NCBI GenBank assembly: GCA_905250025.1
Contig: CAJNOJ010000008.1
Location: forward strand, 558,001-622,000
Direction: 5' to 3'
From: Adineta ricciae
Lineage: Eukaryota; Rotifera; Eurotatoria; Adinetida; Adinetidae
DNA: 64,000 nucleotides
The translations under genes were made by a program, and so were the position numbers. Each line of letters starts with the position of its first letter. Positions within the stretch are counted from its first letter, which is position 1. The notes under the pieces were generated by a model, which was given only the letters and a program-made list of their open reading frames with translations, was not told the DNA's origin and made no database searches. Below, piece by piece: positions 50,877 to 62,743 of the stretch.

Positions 50877-53636
50877 ATGTCGATTCCCTACGTTGTTCAT
50901 TTAGAAGATCAAAATGCCGTTGAATTAGATATCGTTGGCGGGAAAGGAGCTAATTTGGCAATACTATATCAACGCCGATTTCTCGTTCCCGATGCGTTCA
51001 TTATAACTACTCATGCATACGAGTTGGCACTCAATAAGGAAGTCAAATCGATTTTCTCCATACTCGACCGACTTGATGTTGATAATCGAAACGAATTAGA
51101 AACTGCTAGTCATCACATTAAATCAACAATATGTAATATTACTTTACCGGATGATCAAATTGATTTAATTATAAAGTCTTACGACAGATTATATCAGAAT
51201 ACTAGTCAAAATAATTTCCATGTGGCAGTGCGAAGTAGCGCAACAGCGGAAGATCTACCGGAAAATTCCTTTGCTGGTCAACAGGACACTTACCTACATG
51301 TGACAAGAGAGACGTTAATTGAAAAAGTCAAAGAATGCTGGGCGTCATTATTTACTGTTCGAGCGATTTCTTATCGAAATAAGGCTCGTATTGATCATAA
51401 GCAGGTGAAACTCGCTGTTGTCGTGCAAGAAATGGTTTCGAGCGAAGTCTCTGGCGTGGCATTTACTGCGAATCCAATAACGGGACTACGAAATGAAGTT
51501 GTGATCGATTCAACGTATGGTTTAGGTGAAGCATTGGTTTCCGGTCTAGTAACACCCGATCATTACGAGATTTTATTCGACGAAAATCAACAACCGAAAA
51601 TTCGTGTGAGAAACGTTGGAGAAAAAACGATTCGAATCATTGGTAAATCGAATGGTGGAACGGATACATTAGTAACACAAGATCACGAGAGAATTAAGGA
51701 AGCATTATCTGATGAAAATATCCTTCAATTAGCAGTATTAGCCAAACAAGTCGAACGAAGTTACGATAATCGACCACAAGATCTGGAATGGGGTTTCGCT
51801 CAGGGAAAATTATATATTTTACAAGCTCGTCCTATTACTACTCTATTTCCGATACCAAAACATGCTTTCGGACAATCGGGTTTACGATGTATGGTGTCAT
51901 TCGGTACTATTCAAGGATTTCTTGAACCTATGACACCATTGGGCGAAAGTACAGTTCGAACAATGATGGGCTCCTTTTTACGCACGGTTGGTATTTACCA
52001 AAACGCCTCGCCTGAGGACGATATGTCCTCTGATCCATCACGACATCAAATTTTCAAATCAGCTGCGAATCGTCTCTGGATCGATATTTCCGGTATGTTT
52101 ACATCACCACTAAAGCGTATCTTTGGGGTGTCAGTGGTTGATACGGGTATGAATCAGATTGTTCAATATATAAAACGCTCGAAAACTTTCACACCACCTT
52201 CGATATTCTCAGCGATGAAGTTTTACTTCTTCTTAATTCTATTCGTTGCTCCTGTGATCATCAAATCGATACGAAATTTTATCTTTCCTCGGTATGGAAA
52301 ACAGTTGTACAAGCGTAAATTAGACGAATATCATCAGTTCATTGATCAAGGATTTGATCCTCAGCGTAGCCAAAACTTTACTGATTGCGTTAATCATTTC
52401 CAAAATATTTTCTCCATATTACCACCATTGATTGCACAATATGCAGTCTCATGTATTCTTCCAGCCATTGTTTCTTTGAGACTTCTACAAAGATTGGCGA
52501 AAGATTCAGTCGATGCATTGGCATTGACACGTGCTGTGGAGTCTAATCCTACAACAGAAATGAATATAACTCTTTGGAAGTTAACAGTGTCAATAAAAAA
52601 CAATGACAGCACTCGAGAACTTTTTCAAAATGAATCAACAGATCGTCTGGTAAATTTATATCAAGAACGTTCATTCGAGTCAATGATTCAATTCGAATTG
52701 GAAGACTTTTTTCGCATGTATGGCTGCCGTGGTATCGGTGAAATTGATCTCGGGCGTAAACGTTGGTGTGAAGAACCGCAAATAATCTTTGAACAAATAA
52801 AAAATTATCTGAAAATTACCAATCCTCTGAAAGCAGTTGACAAGATTCATGAACAAAGTCAACAGACTGCATACGAAACGTACAATCGTATCAAACAGCA
52901 ATTCAAGTGTCCGTTCATTCAAAAGCCATTACTCAGCATCCTATTCAGTCGATTGAGAATCCTGTTCTCTGTGCGCGAATCTCCTAAATTTCATGGCATT
53001 ATTCAAACGTTCGGCAAGTGTCGTCGAGAACTCTTTCGTAAAGCTGAACTAGCTGTTGACGAACGATTCATCTCTCAGGTTGATGATATCTGCTTCTTAT
53101 ATATCGACGAACTCCACTCATTAGCCGTGGATACAGATCAAAAGAATTACAGTCGACGAGAACATTGGCAAAATCTTATTACACAACGTCGAACAGAATA
53201 TCACAAGCAAATGTTATGCAAACGAGTACCGTTGATATTACTTTCAGACGGAACTACGTACTATGATGCAACTACAGTACCGGATGAAAATTCCGATAAG
53301 ATTGAATTGATGGAAGGAGAATATTCAGGTAGTCCTGTGTCTCCTGGTGTCTATGAAGGACAAGTGCGTATCGTTGATGATCCAGTCAATTCACATTTAG
53401 AGCCTGGCGAAATCTTGGTTTGTACGGCTACAGATCCGGCGTGGACGTCGCTGTTTCCAATTGCTGGCGCGTTAGTTTTAGAAATGGGGGGAATGCTTCA
53501 ACATGGCGCTATTGTTTCCAGAGAATACGGTGTGCCGGCTGTTGTGGGCGTTGCCAATGCAAAAACGATATTTCATAACGGACAACTGATTCAAGTCAAT
53601 GGATCTAATGGTCGCATTAAAATTTTAGCTAAATAA
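50877..53636 (+). CDS. Rifampicin phosphotransferase / phosphoenolpyruvate synthase-like dikinase
   Basis: Single exon, 919 residues. The N-terminal ATP-grasp domain has VGGKGANLA, VRSSATAEDLPENSFAGQQD and LEWGFAQGKLYILQARPITT (about 1-320). The central helical region (about 330-790) corresponds to the antibiotic-binding domain of RPH enzymes and contains a strongly hydrophobic stretch at about 446-470 (FYFFLILFVAPVIIKSI). The C-terminal swivelling domain carries the phosphohistidine in GGMLQHGAIVSREYGVPAV (His876), after ATDPAWTSLFPIAGALVLEMGG. It lacks the PEP-binding TIM barrel of true PEP synthase, so the RPH layout fits better. The family moves phosphate from ATP through His to a small acceptor. 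The family is mainly bacterial, with relatives in some invertebrates; the natural substrate in animals is unknown. The lack of introns is unusual here. Confidence 0.88.
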   Translation: MSIPYVVHLEDQNAVELDIVGGKGANLAILYQRRFLVPDAFIITTHAYELALNKEVKSIFSILDRLDVDNRNELETASHHIKSTICNITLPDDQIDLIIKSYDRLYQNTSQNNFHVAVRSSATAEDLPENSFAGQQDTYLHVTRETLIEKVKECWASLFTVRAISYRNKARIDHKQVKLAVVVQEMVSSEVSGVAFTANPITGLRNEVVIDSTYGLGEALVSGLVTPDHYEILFDENQQPKIRVRNVGEKTIRIIGKSNGGTDTLVTQDHERIKEALSDENILQLAVLAKQVERSYDNRPQDLEWGFAQGKLYILQARPITTLFPIPKHAFGQSGLRCMVSFGTIQGFLEPMTPLGESTVRTMMGSFLRTVGIYQNASPEDDMSSDPSRHQIFKSAANRLWIDISGMFTSPLKRIFGVSVVDTGMNQIVQYIKRSKTFTPPSIFSAMKFYFFLILFVAPVIIKSIRNFIFPRYGKQLYKRKLDEYHQFIDQGFDPQRSQNFTDCVNHFQNIFSILPPLIAQYAVSCILPAIVSLRLLQRLAKDSVDALALTRAVESNPTTEMNITLWKLTVSIKNNDSTRELFQNESTDRLVNLYQERSFESMIQFELEDFFRMYGCRGIGEIDLGRKRWCEEPQIIFEQIKNYLKITNPLKAVDKIHEQSQQTAYETYNRIKQQFKCPFIQKPLLSILFSRLRILFSVRESPKFHGIIQTFGKCRRELFRKAELAVDERFISQVDDICFLYIDELHSLAVDTDQKNYSRREHWQNLITQRRTEYHKQMLCKRVPLILLSDGTTYYDATTVPDENSDKIELMEGEYSGSPVSPGVYEGQVRIVDDPVNSHLEPGEILVCTATDPAWTSLFPIAGALVLEMGGMLQHGAIVSREYGVPAVVGVANAKTIFHNGQLIQVNGSNGRIKILAK

Positions 53637-53736
53637 TGTAAAGACATAACATATGCGTTGACTGGATGACTCAGACTAGCTCTTATTTAATGAACTAGAA
53701 ATATATTCTATTCATCTATGAGTCATTCTGTTCGAA

Positions 53737-53742
53737 AATAAA
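53737..53742 (+). terminator. Polyadenylation signal AATAAA, dikinase gene
   Basis: Canonical AATAAA about 100 bases after the stop; the rest of the spacer to 54089 shows nothing else. Confidence 0.55.
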
Positions 53743-54089
53743 CTTTGGAGGCGTTCATCATCCGGTAGTTACAAAATATCTTTGGAAACATGTTAATATA
53801 TTGAGTCGTGGATTCTAAAATACCTACGGCGCCTGGAAAACATCCTTACCGATCTTTGAGCTTTGCGCTTCCAAGGAGAAGAAAAAATATTACGCCTCAA
53901 TTCTCTTTTCAATCCTCTCATGTTCATATATATGAGTAAGCACTATGAGTCATACTTTGCCCATAAAATATATACTGACGAACTTCATAAATTAGTACTT
54001 TAATATTCAAGTAGAAAAACAGAAAAGAAAACAGACCATCGTGCTTGTCATACAAACAGTGTTCTTATCCAGAAATTCAAGTGAGAAAC

Positions 54090-54739
54090 ATGAAAGACAA
54101 ACTGGCATCTGTATCTTTGATTTTATTTCTACAAATAGTAAGATATTCTATGAACAATCGATCTATGAATAAATACATTGTTATTTAGACAATCGGATCC
54201 AGTTATATGACGTGGAAACAATGTAATAATAATGTGGATGATATTAAACTGCTCAATCTCACCGTTCATCCAGATCCAATTATAGCTCCTGGGTCCGTTT
54301 CTATTACAATTACCTTTCACACTGAAAGTAATTTAACTACTCCACTAAAGGTCAGACAGTATTGAAGAGTCAGAGTTTAAACGCCTGAATTCCATCTATC
54401 TATAGGCAGTGATATCATTAAGAAAGAAGATACTTATCGGATATTTTCCCGTTCCGTGTACTAGTATTGGTTCATGTGTGTACGATGATCTCTGCACTTT
54501 TTGTGCACAATGTAATTGTTCTGTTCAGATGGTAAGTTTGGATTTGCACGGAAGGGAGAACGAATTGGAAGATTGTATTTGTTTTCTAGGGAGAGCATAC
54601 ATTTACGCTTCCTATTACAATCGGATCTGGTTCTTGGATGCTTTCTGGAAATTATCAAGCGCAGATTGATTTGATAACCGGTTCGGGGCAGAAGCTCTGC
54701 ATTGCAATTAATGACATATCCATAAAAACGAAAAAATAA
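54090..54739 (+). CDS. GM2-activator-like ML-domain secreted lipid-binding protein
   Basis: Four exons in phase 0, 54090-54137, 54189-54350, 54406-54531 and 54590-54739, give 161 residues. Exon 1 is a signal peptide (MKDKLASVSLILFLQI). The rest matches the GM2 activator layout: an early SYMTWKQC, VHPDPIIAPGSVSITI, PVPCTSIGSCVYDDLC, a second Cys cluster (CAQCNC), then EHTFTLPITI and LSGNYQAQIDLITGSGQKLC. The family is a beta-sandwich with a lipid pocket, acting in lysosomes or outside cells to present glycolipids to hydrolases. The segment between the Cys clusters is much shorter than in vertebrate GM2A, so the lipid cargo may differ. MD-2/NPC2-like ML proteins are the alternative, but the sequence fits GM2A better. 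Confidence 0.82.
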
Positions 54740-57700
54740 CTGTTTTTCTCGTGCGAATCTTTTCAGTAAATAAACACGAATTTGTTCTCAACAGTGAATT
54801 GTAAATCTCACGCCACATGCGCGTGCTACTGATTAGAATATTATTATATCCGATTTTCCACATGAGAGTGAAGTTCTTCTTCGAGTTTTGTAAGCGTCTC
54901 TGCAACGAACGCGATCGAGAGGATGAACTATTTCCAGAAATATGAAAGATTTGTTTGTCTTTCATGTCACAGATCCATAATTATTTACAGTCTATATAAT
55001 CTGCTATATATATCTTCATTTTATGTTAAATATAGATACAGAGATATGCAAGATTGAAGGTGGCACTAAGAAACTCAAAAGAGGTTATAAATATCGATTA
55101 TTGTCATAAATAGTATTTCGGAACATTTCATTTATTATGAAATTGACGTTCGGAGAATAGTCATCATTTAAGTTCTTCTGTTATTTTCTTGGGATAACAA
55201 AGAAAAAGAGACGACACATTCTCTGACTGAAATTTCATTTCGATTATTCATAACTTCCGTAATTGTAGTCGCTATTTTTAATAAAAAATAATATATTATA
55301 GAAATATAGATGAGGATAGAGATGTGTCCTTGGACAAAAGAAAAGAACCTGCCATCATGTATCTTTCTCAGCAAGTTGTCTATAGAATATTTATAGATAA
55401 CCTTTAATCGCTACATCGGTGTGAAATGTTATGAAATTATTGGTATTTTGAGCCTGGATTTTTCTGTTCAAAGGATAGGTAATTGAAGCAATTGGAGTGA
55501 CAATGTTAGAGGACGACTTCCGCGATGGTATTTTCTTTGAAAAAAATGAGAACTAACTCATGCGTCAGCTTCGCTATTGAGAAAAAGCGAGATCAACACA
55601 CATACCGACACGCGTTCAGTAGTGATACGATGAATATTTAATAGAGTAACGCGCATCGGACTTTCAGTTTGTTATCATTGCAAAATATACATTAGGACAG
55701 ATGGTTGAAGCAACTCTATTCCTGAAATATTGAAGATAAATGAGAGCGTAAATTCGCTTAATACTGACAGCAGCTCACGGTTCGTTTAGTTTGATGAACA
55801 GGAAACAAAACTTAATTAGAAATTTTCTTTAGATTACCGAAAAGAAAAACCATCTTTTCCTTTTTTTTCTTTTTTGTTTTCAGTAGATATTTACTTATAT
55901 AAACTAATAGAAATATAAGTAGCTGCGATTCCATTCGATGTTCATACTCGAGTATCGCTTTAGCTAATTGTTTTGATGTTTCTTATCTTTCATTCAATGA
56001 TAACTATGAATCACACCTAGTAAATGCTCGGAGGGAACGCTTTTCTCCTTTCTTCTTCTTCTTCTTCTTCTCTCATCGCTGAAAGATTTTCCAGCAACTT
56101 ATGTCAATACACATAAGTACTGTGTACTAATCATTATCATCATTGCGCTCATTTCTTTTTCCTTCTGCTCGTGTAAGTTTCCTTCTTCTTATCTGACATT
56201 TTTCTTTTTTCTTCAGGTTCTTTTTCAAGGCGCATGTAGCTGTGTCATCAGGTCGTCTATTGAAAACCTCTAAATTTGCGCGTGAACATTCACAGAATGA
56301 CGCTCATGATTGAAATCTTTAGATAACTTTGTTTGTTGTTTCATTCGCGCACATAACCTCTCTCTTATCTTTTTTTTGCGATCGCTTCGACTGACAAGAG
56401 ATGATGATGACGTCAATGGAGAAACCTGTAGGTTCATTCTGTTTATTTTCACATCATCTAGTTGAAAAAAACACACACGCGGCGAATCCCTTCAGATTGT
56501 TTGGTGGCATCGGAAAAGCATACTTTATATATACGACTCGCTCTCATTATACCTCTTTTTTTTAGAAATACTCATCGATTATTCACATTGGAATGACAAG
56601 TAAAAGATTTCTGTTGATTTCTCTGAAAATAACTTTCTATTTAAAACAAACTTTAAAAATAACTGCTGCGCAGTTTGTTCTTCTAGACAGCTTGAGAACG
56701 GAGATATATGATCTATTTAGTATGTTGATATGTGAAGATCATCGTTAGGAGAAAGAACGCAGCAGGAAACACTTCTGACAAGTGTAAGACTCAATCAAAT
56801 GACGTTTTTCGTATATCTAATTAAGTCGGTGATATTGGATTTGTGTTCTCTGAACTCTAATGGATATATACTTTTTCTCTTCTATCGTGTTCATCAATGA
56901 CCGGATTGTTTCGTGTACCACCTTCTTCTTTTTCTCCAGTTGTCAATGATTAGTTCTCTTAAAATAACATTTCTGTAATTATAGATATGACAGATGTTTC
57001 TTTTTTATCTAGAATAAGAATATTTCTGTCAGCAGCAATTTCACTAGTTCAACTAATAGATGCTCTTGAATTATGCACTTCGATGAACCGATCGATTCAT
57101 TAGATTGAATGACTAATCACATGACGACGAGAGAAGAGACGAGGAAAACTGAAGGATAAAGCAAAGCTTCTCGCTACTCTTATCCGCCTACGACTCGAAG
57201 AAGTATAACATGTATGATTGAGTAATCATAATTGCATTCTTCTTTTCCAACTAAGGTGCATTAGCTGCAAAGAAAAAGAAGAAACCAGATTCCAGTGTAA
57301 TGATGATAGAACAGAGGAGAAAGAAAGACTATCTCTATATACATAACGGGGGAAAATTAGTATGACAGAGCATGATATATTAACAGACTAAAAGGAATAA
57401 GCTTATCTCATTTTTTTTTCGAAGGTAATTGTCATTATATCTGTCTATAAATGTCATTTCTATTTCCTTTAAAACAGAGAGATAAATAACAGAGTGTATT
57501 CGATAATTTCAGACATGCAACTAGCAATTGAACGAGGAACCGAAACAAAAACGAATAGACAACGAGAAATCCTCTTTGAATTGCTTGGCTAGATAGATAG
57601 ATAGACATATAGATAGATATTATTAGAATTAGCATGTGCGTGCTCTAATAAAGAAACTCGAAATCCCTATGTGCCTGGTATAGGCTTGTTTAATTAGAGG

Positions 57701-57846
57701 GAAATTCATGTATATATACTCTGATGTTTAGAAGTACTTTTATTTTTAGACAATAATCACACCCAGGTTTGTTTCATGGCTCGATAGTCTACTCAAGTTG
57801 TGTACAATATGCGATGGTGTGTAGTAACCATTTTAAAGCTAGGTAG
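54740..57846. other. Spacer with simple repeats, no recognised gene
   Basis: About 3.1 kb of AT-rich sequence. It contains a CTT run (56051-56071), a GATA-type tetranucleotide repeat (57591-57620) and several pyrimidine tracts. The missing first exon of the RND-type gene may lie in the last few hundred bases. Confidence 0.5.
57591..57620. repeat. (GATA)n-type tetranucleotide repeat
   Basis: AGATAGATAGATAGA... with one interruption (ACAT), about 30 bases. Confidence 0.85.
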
Positions 57847-60800
57847 GTCGACGAAAATTTGTTTGAAAGACAACGCGAATTGTTCTATTGTAATAGATAT
57901 GCTCGATTTCTGATTAAGTATCATTTATTTCTGTTTGCGTGGGCATTTATTATGACGGGGATGTTGATTGGTTTCTTAATCTATCAACGTGATCAAATAC
58001 ATTTTCGGCATCTGCTAAAAGTAAACTTTTATGACATAGCTGAAGGTATTATTTGTGTTGTTTTTTTCAAACCTAGGGTTTCCAAGCACATGGAACAAAA
58101 TCTTCAGATGAATATCGAAAACTAATCGCACTGATACGTGAAACTCAAACAGCACATTTGTATCCAGTGTCACCGACTAGCAAAGTAACGAGCTCTATAA
58201 ATAAACTCTATCGGAAATATTTTTCCTAATTGTTGATTGAAAACGAGCTTCAATTAAGATTTCGTGAATAGAAATCATTTTCTTCTCTTTTTAGACATCA
58301 CACCAAGTACCATATTCATCTTTCAACCCGCATATCAATCCTTGTTCGAAACGCTTTTATTTACCGACATGTCCGATATGTTCGTTTATTTGCTTTTCAC
58401 TTCGTTGAAGCATGAACGTCGTTTTGCATTCTAGTTCACTATAATGAATTGATATTTGACTTTGAAAATGTCTCAACAAACTTATTCAGCGATGTAAATA
58501 CTTTTGAAAAAGTGTGTCAATTAGAATGGACTTTACGTTCGAGATATGCAGATTGTTTGCAATCAACAAATGAAACTTGTTGTCAACAAGTTGGACCAGG
58601 TAAGAGAATAGTTTGATTTGTAGGGAGAAAAGATTTCTGGAGATGAAAGTTTAGTTTCGCTACTGCTCGGTGATACATTTTCTGACTCAACACAATGTGA
58701 AAATCTCACTCAGACTCAACTAGAAGACTTTCAATCTCAATGGTTACTGTGTAATTCTACTTTCTGTTCGAATCATCGTCTTCACCATTATCTCCAATAC
58801 GTTTCTGCGTCTTCAGTATTGAAAATATATCTACACATTGAACACTCGAACCGACTCCTACATTTCTATGATTATTTTCAAACCTCGAATCAAGCACTTC
58901 CTTTAGTTCACGTCAATTTCAATCAGCATAACGAACAAATCCTTTTCAAACATCTTCTCCATCGTTACCTTCCATTTCTCTACATCACCATTATTCTTTA
59001 TATCTTATGTCTTTTATCATTTGTTAAAAATCTTTTCTTTGTTTTCATTATTATTGTTCACATATTCCAAACGCTTGTTTTCACATTTGTTATCTACATT
59101 TACATATTCCACTTTCCTATGACGGTTCTTAATTACACAAGTATAACATTGTATTTGTTTATTATTCTAATTGATTCGTTTCTTTGGTATGCTTGCTGGT
59201 TTGTTAATAATCACCGACGAGATGATTGTACGATCAATCGGATTATTGAAAATTTATTAACACAAATCTTCTACTATTGTGTACCGAAAAACTTAACGGC
59301 AATTATCATTTTGATTATTACGTATACGAATCAAATTATTGCACTACAGTGCTTTTCGATATTTGCGGTTCTACTGATTATAATTTCACTTTTTATATCG
59401 TTTAGTTTATATCCCGGTAAGTAAGATATTCTTTTCCTCGAGGGATGTTATTAAGAAAAAGTCTTCTAATTACCATCGGATTCCCTACTTTTCATTGTAA
59501 AAGGAAATCCATAGAGTTCAAGCGGTTTATGAACAAGTCTTGCTAATGAGATGTATCTTCGTTTTAGTTTCATTTATTTTCATTCTTCGATACAAATCAT
59601 CCATTCCAACAATCGAACAGTTCTTACATCGTGTATTAACAACCACGAAACTGAATTGTTTTATCGACCGAACTGTCTCATTTCTTATCATACGTTTGAA
59701 AGCCTTCTGGTTAACAAGTCTTTCATTGATTGCATGTGTAGCATTTGTAATTGTATTTCAATGGCCTAAACTGCAGTTCAACGTGTGTCGAATCACATTC
59801 GATACATTACCATGCCATTTCACATCGAACAAGATCCTGCCGACAATGAAATCTTTAGATATTGACATAACATATTACATTGGTTCACGCTGGGAGGTAC
59901 CGAATGAATCGATGATACCGAATCGTGATATTCCGATCTTGGACTACAACACGGAAAACAAATTAACACTAGCGTCAGGCACATTTCATACATTCGAAAA
60001 TGCTTTGGAGACAAATTTGACACAACTAATAGAGTTTTGTTCACAATTGAGTGTCGATAGAAAGATACAATATTACGAATATAAATCAAACGAACGAAGA
60101 CTATCCTATCGACACTACCATCGACATATCAATACTAATGAGTCATCACCAGAGTAAGAGAGTTTGACGGTGACTCAAAATTTGACTGAAACGTTATTTG
60201 ATCTTTGTTTAGTACGACGAATCTATTTAAAAGAGTCACTCATTTTCCATTAACGATCAATCATGTTCATTGTTTCGGTGATTTATCTTCGTCACCCTTG
60301 AATTATCCATCGTCATCATCATCATCAACGAAATTGTCATCGGTTATCTCTCAACATGCAAATTCGTCGTTGAATTGTTCATCTATATGCTCACAAAATC
60401 AAACACGAAGTGCCTACGAATGTATCATTTGTCTGAATTCATTGTATTATAATTCGAATTCTCACGATGATCTATTTCTAATAAAAAACGGCCTGCGTTT
60501 CATCAGCGATTCGCAAAATGCCCGATATCTTCTACAAACAATCAACTACAAATGGGATATATTAACTGATGTGAATAACTACGTGGAATGGAAGATCTTG
60601 AACGAGATTCTGAAAACCAATGAAATCGGAAAATTCTTTACGAAAATCTTTCCACATATGAATTTCTGGTGGTCTAGTGAAATATTTTCAACATATACCA
60701 TCATGGAACAATTGGAACAGGAAAAATATGTCTTAACGGGTATTAAGTTCACCATCATACTACTCTTCTTAGTCCTATTCACTGGTGTATTAGGCATATT

Positions 60801-62101
60801 CGTAACACTAACAACTCTGTTTAATTTCTTAACCTCAATTGCCATATTTACGCTAATGAAATATAAATTAACAGTCGAACATATGTCTTATTTTACCATT
60901 GGATTGATCATTTGTTCTCAGTATTCGATACTCTACTCGATTAGGTATGTTCAAGGACGAATTCGATAAAATGCACATTTGAGTTTTGTATTTTAGTTAT
61001 AAATTAGCTCCGACATTCTTCTTTCAACGTGAGAATCGCACGATATATTCGTTGAAACAGTTATGCACGACGTTATTTCATCTAACATTTTCCATCTGTT
61101 TTATATCTGCTCCTTGTTTATTTTCATCTCTACAGTATTTCTCGAAAAGTGCAATGATCTATACAATCTCATCAATGATCAGTGTGATTTACTCGACGTT
61201 TTTTCTTCAATCGCTTCTTTGTTATCTTGGTCCATCTGGTCATACATGTTTTTTCATACCATGTCGATTGAAATTCTCTCGTCATCTAACATTACAGATT
61301 CATAATGGAAAGGATCTATCACTAAGAAAATCATCGACCAATTCACGACGACACCAACGAATGTCAACATCATCTTATTTTGCATCATCCTATTTCTCAC
61401 AAATATTTACTGGATCGACTTATTTCGAAAGTGAATATGGAGGTATCAATGATGCGTTAACTATTGGCTCGCGAAGACGTGAAAGCTCACGAAGTCATCA
61501 ACTATCACACTTAATCAAGCGAAATTCAATATTAACAGGTGAACTTATCGAACTGTACACCCCACGTGCTAGTTTAGCACCTTATGGACATCATTTACAT
61601 CATCATCGATACTCGAGGCAATCGTCCGTACCACGCGGTGTACCAACAACAGGACCAGCACGGCCACTTTATGTTTCACCATCGGTATCACCTTATTCAC
61701 AATTAAGTATTCATTCACAAGCGAACAGTCGACAACGTTCACCTTCGCCACACACATGTCGCACTTCAAGATCGCCATCGCCACATTCCCTAGCACAACA
61801 CTCTGCTACGGCCTCTCCAACACGTTCGCTTCGCCTGTGTTATTCAGCACCACGTCTTCATGCGACTCAACAGCGCCCACTCACGAGTACTTCTAAACAA
61901 ACGGATGCAGTAACGGAAGAAACGCCCATCTTAACTCCTCAACTTCGCAAGAAAACCGTCATGATTATTCACCGACAAGATGCCATATCGTCGACAGAAG
62001 ATTACGAACAATTATCAGCAGCTAATAAACGGGATATATTGAAATCAACTACGGTCGAATCAAGTGGTGGTGTTTGGTTAAAGCGATCGAATAGCAGTTA
62101 G
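57847..62101 (+). CDS. Dispatched/Patched-like RND-superfamily membrane protein (5' end not found)
   Basis: Exons 57847-58020, 58077-58184, 58295-58379, 58435-58599, 58655-59416, 59568-60153, 60213-60944 and 60997-62101 join in phase to about 1,238 residues; a start exon is missing. The two-fold RND layout is visible: TM1 (LFLFAWAFIMTGMLIGF), a large Cys-rich extracellular domain beginning FQAHGT (compare Dispatched GFEPRGT) and containing CCQQ, TM2-6 (58950-59420), TM7 (FWLTSLSLIACVAFVIV), a second extracellular domain, and TM8-12 ending LLCYLGPSGHT, close to the Dispatched GPTGHT. A 270-residue Ser/Arg/Pro-rich tail follows. The usual acidic motifs in TM4 and TM10 are largely absent. Dispatched releases lipid-modified Hedgehog; whether this protein does is doubtful. 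The exon 3/4 junction is the least certain. Confidence 0.72.
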
Positions 62102-62204
62102 ATTTCATATTTGATTACTTTTATCATCTACATAGATGATCACGATATCGATTGATTCATATAGGCAATTTTGATGTAGAATCTTGAGAAATGTATCTTT
62201 TATA

Positions 62205-62210
62205 AATAAA
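62205..62210 (+). terminator. Polyadenylation signal AATAAA, RND-type gene
   Basis: Canonical AATAAA about 105 bases after the stop of the RND-type gene, in the convergent gap before the EF-hand remnant. Confidence 0.55.
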
Positions 62211-62289
62211 TGATTGATATTTTACTTTGTAATACTCATTTATTTCTAGAAAAAATTGAAAAAGTCTAACTACTCAATAGATATCAAGT

Positions 62290-62743
62290 CTATGGAGCAT
62301 TGTTACCAGTGAATCTATTAACCATAGTCGAAAAATCCATTAGATCGGTGAAATCTAATGAATCATTTCCATTTTTATCAACCGCTTTGAATAATGCTTT
62401 TGTCATATCTAAAGGACTCGATGACAGACTAAACAATGACTTTGTCTCAAATACATACATGGTGAGATTTCACCGAGACCCATTTCTCGAAGGTAGATTT
62501 GAATATCTTCAGCAGTAATCTTTCCGTCACCATTCTTATCGAATTATTTGTATAAAGCATACATCTTCTGTGGGTTGTCATAGGTCGAACTTGAAACATT
62601 AACACCCATCGTTGATCTCACCTTACAATTTTATCATTTGTACTGATATCATCGAGAACACCACCTCCTTGACCATCGGAGAACATTTTATACGCACTGA
62701 AGGCACCTTGAACCGTATCCAGCGAATCTTTTCCACCACCGAA
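62290..62743 (-). pseudogene. EF-hand calcium-binding protein, interrupted by a stop codon
   Basis: Three exons in consistent phase, 62627-62743, 62459-62567 and 62290-62408, encode a degenerate EF-hand-like segment (FSDGQGGGVLDD) and two clear loops, DKNGDGKITAED and DKNGNDSLDFTD, ending at TAG. A TAA at 62544-62546 lies three codons into the middle exon's helix (LYK-stop-FDKNGDG), where relatives have a sense codon. Sequence upstream of 62743 can be read as further EF-hand-like fragments only with frame breaks. The intact splice sites and good second half suggest recent inactivation of a small EF-hand gene, or an assembly or sequencing error at one base. Confidence 0.65.

Noticed and set aside
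57859..58125. Reading the first RND exon straight through the 58021-58076 intron
   Set aside because: Splicing at 58020|58077 keeps frame and gives the family-like LLK-GFQAHGT junction; read-through stops soon after.
58380..58434. Alternative donor at 58404 for the same RND-gene intron
   Set aside because: It would make an intron of only 31 bases, too short; the donor at 58380 gives 55 bases and the same phase.
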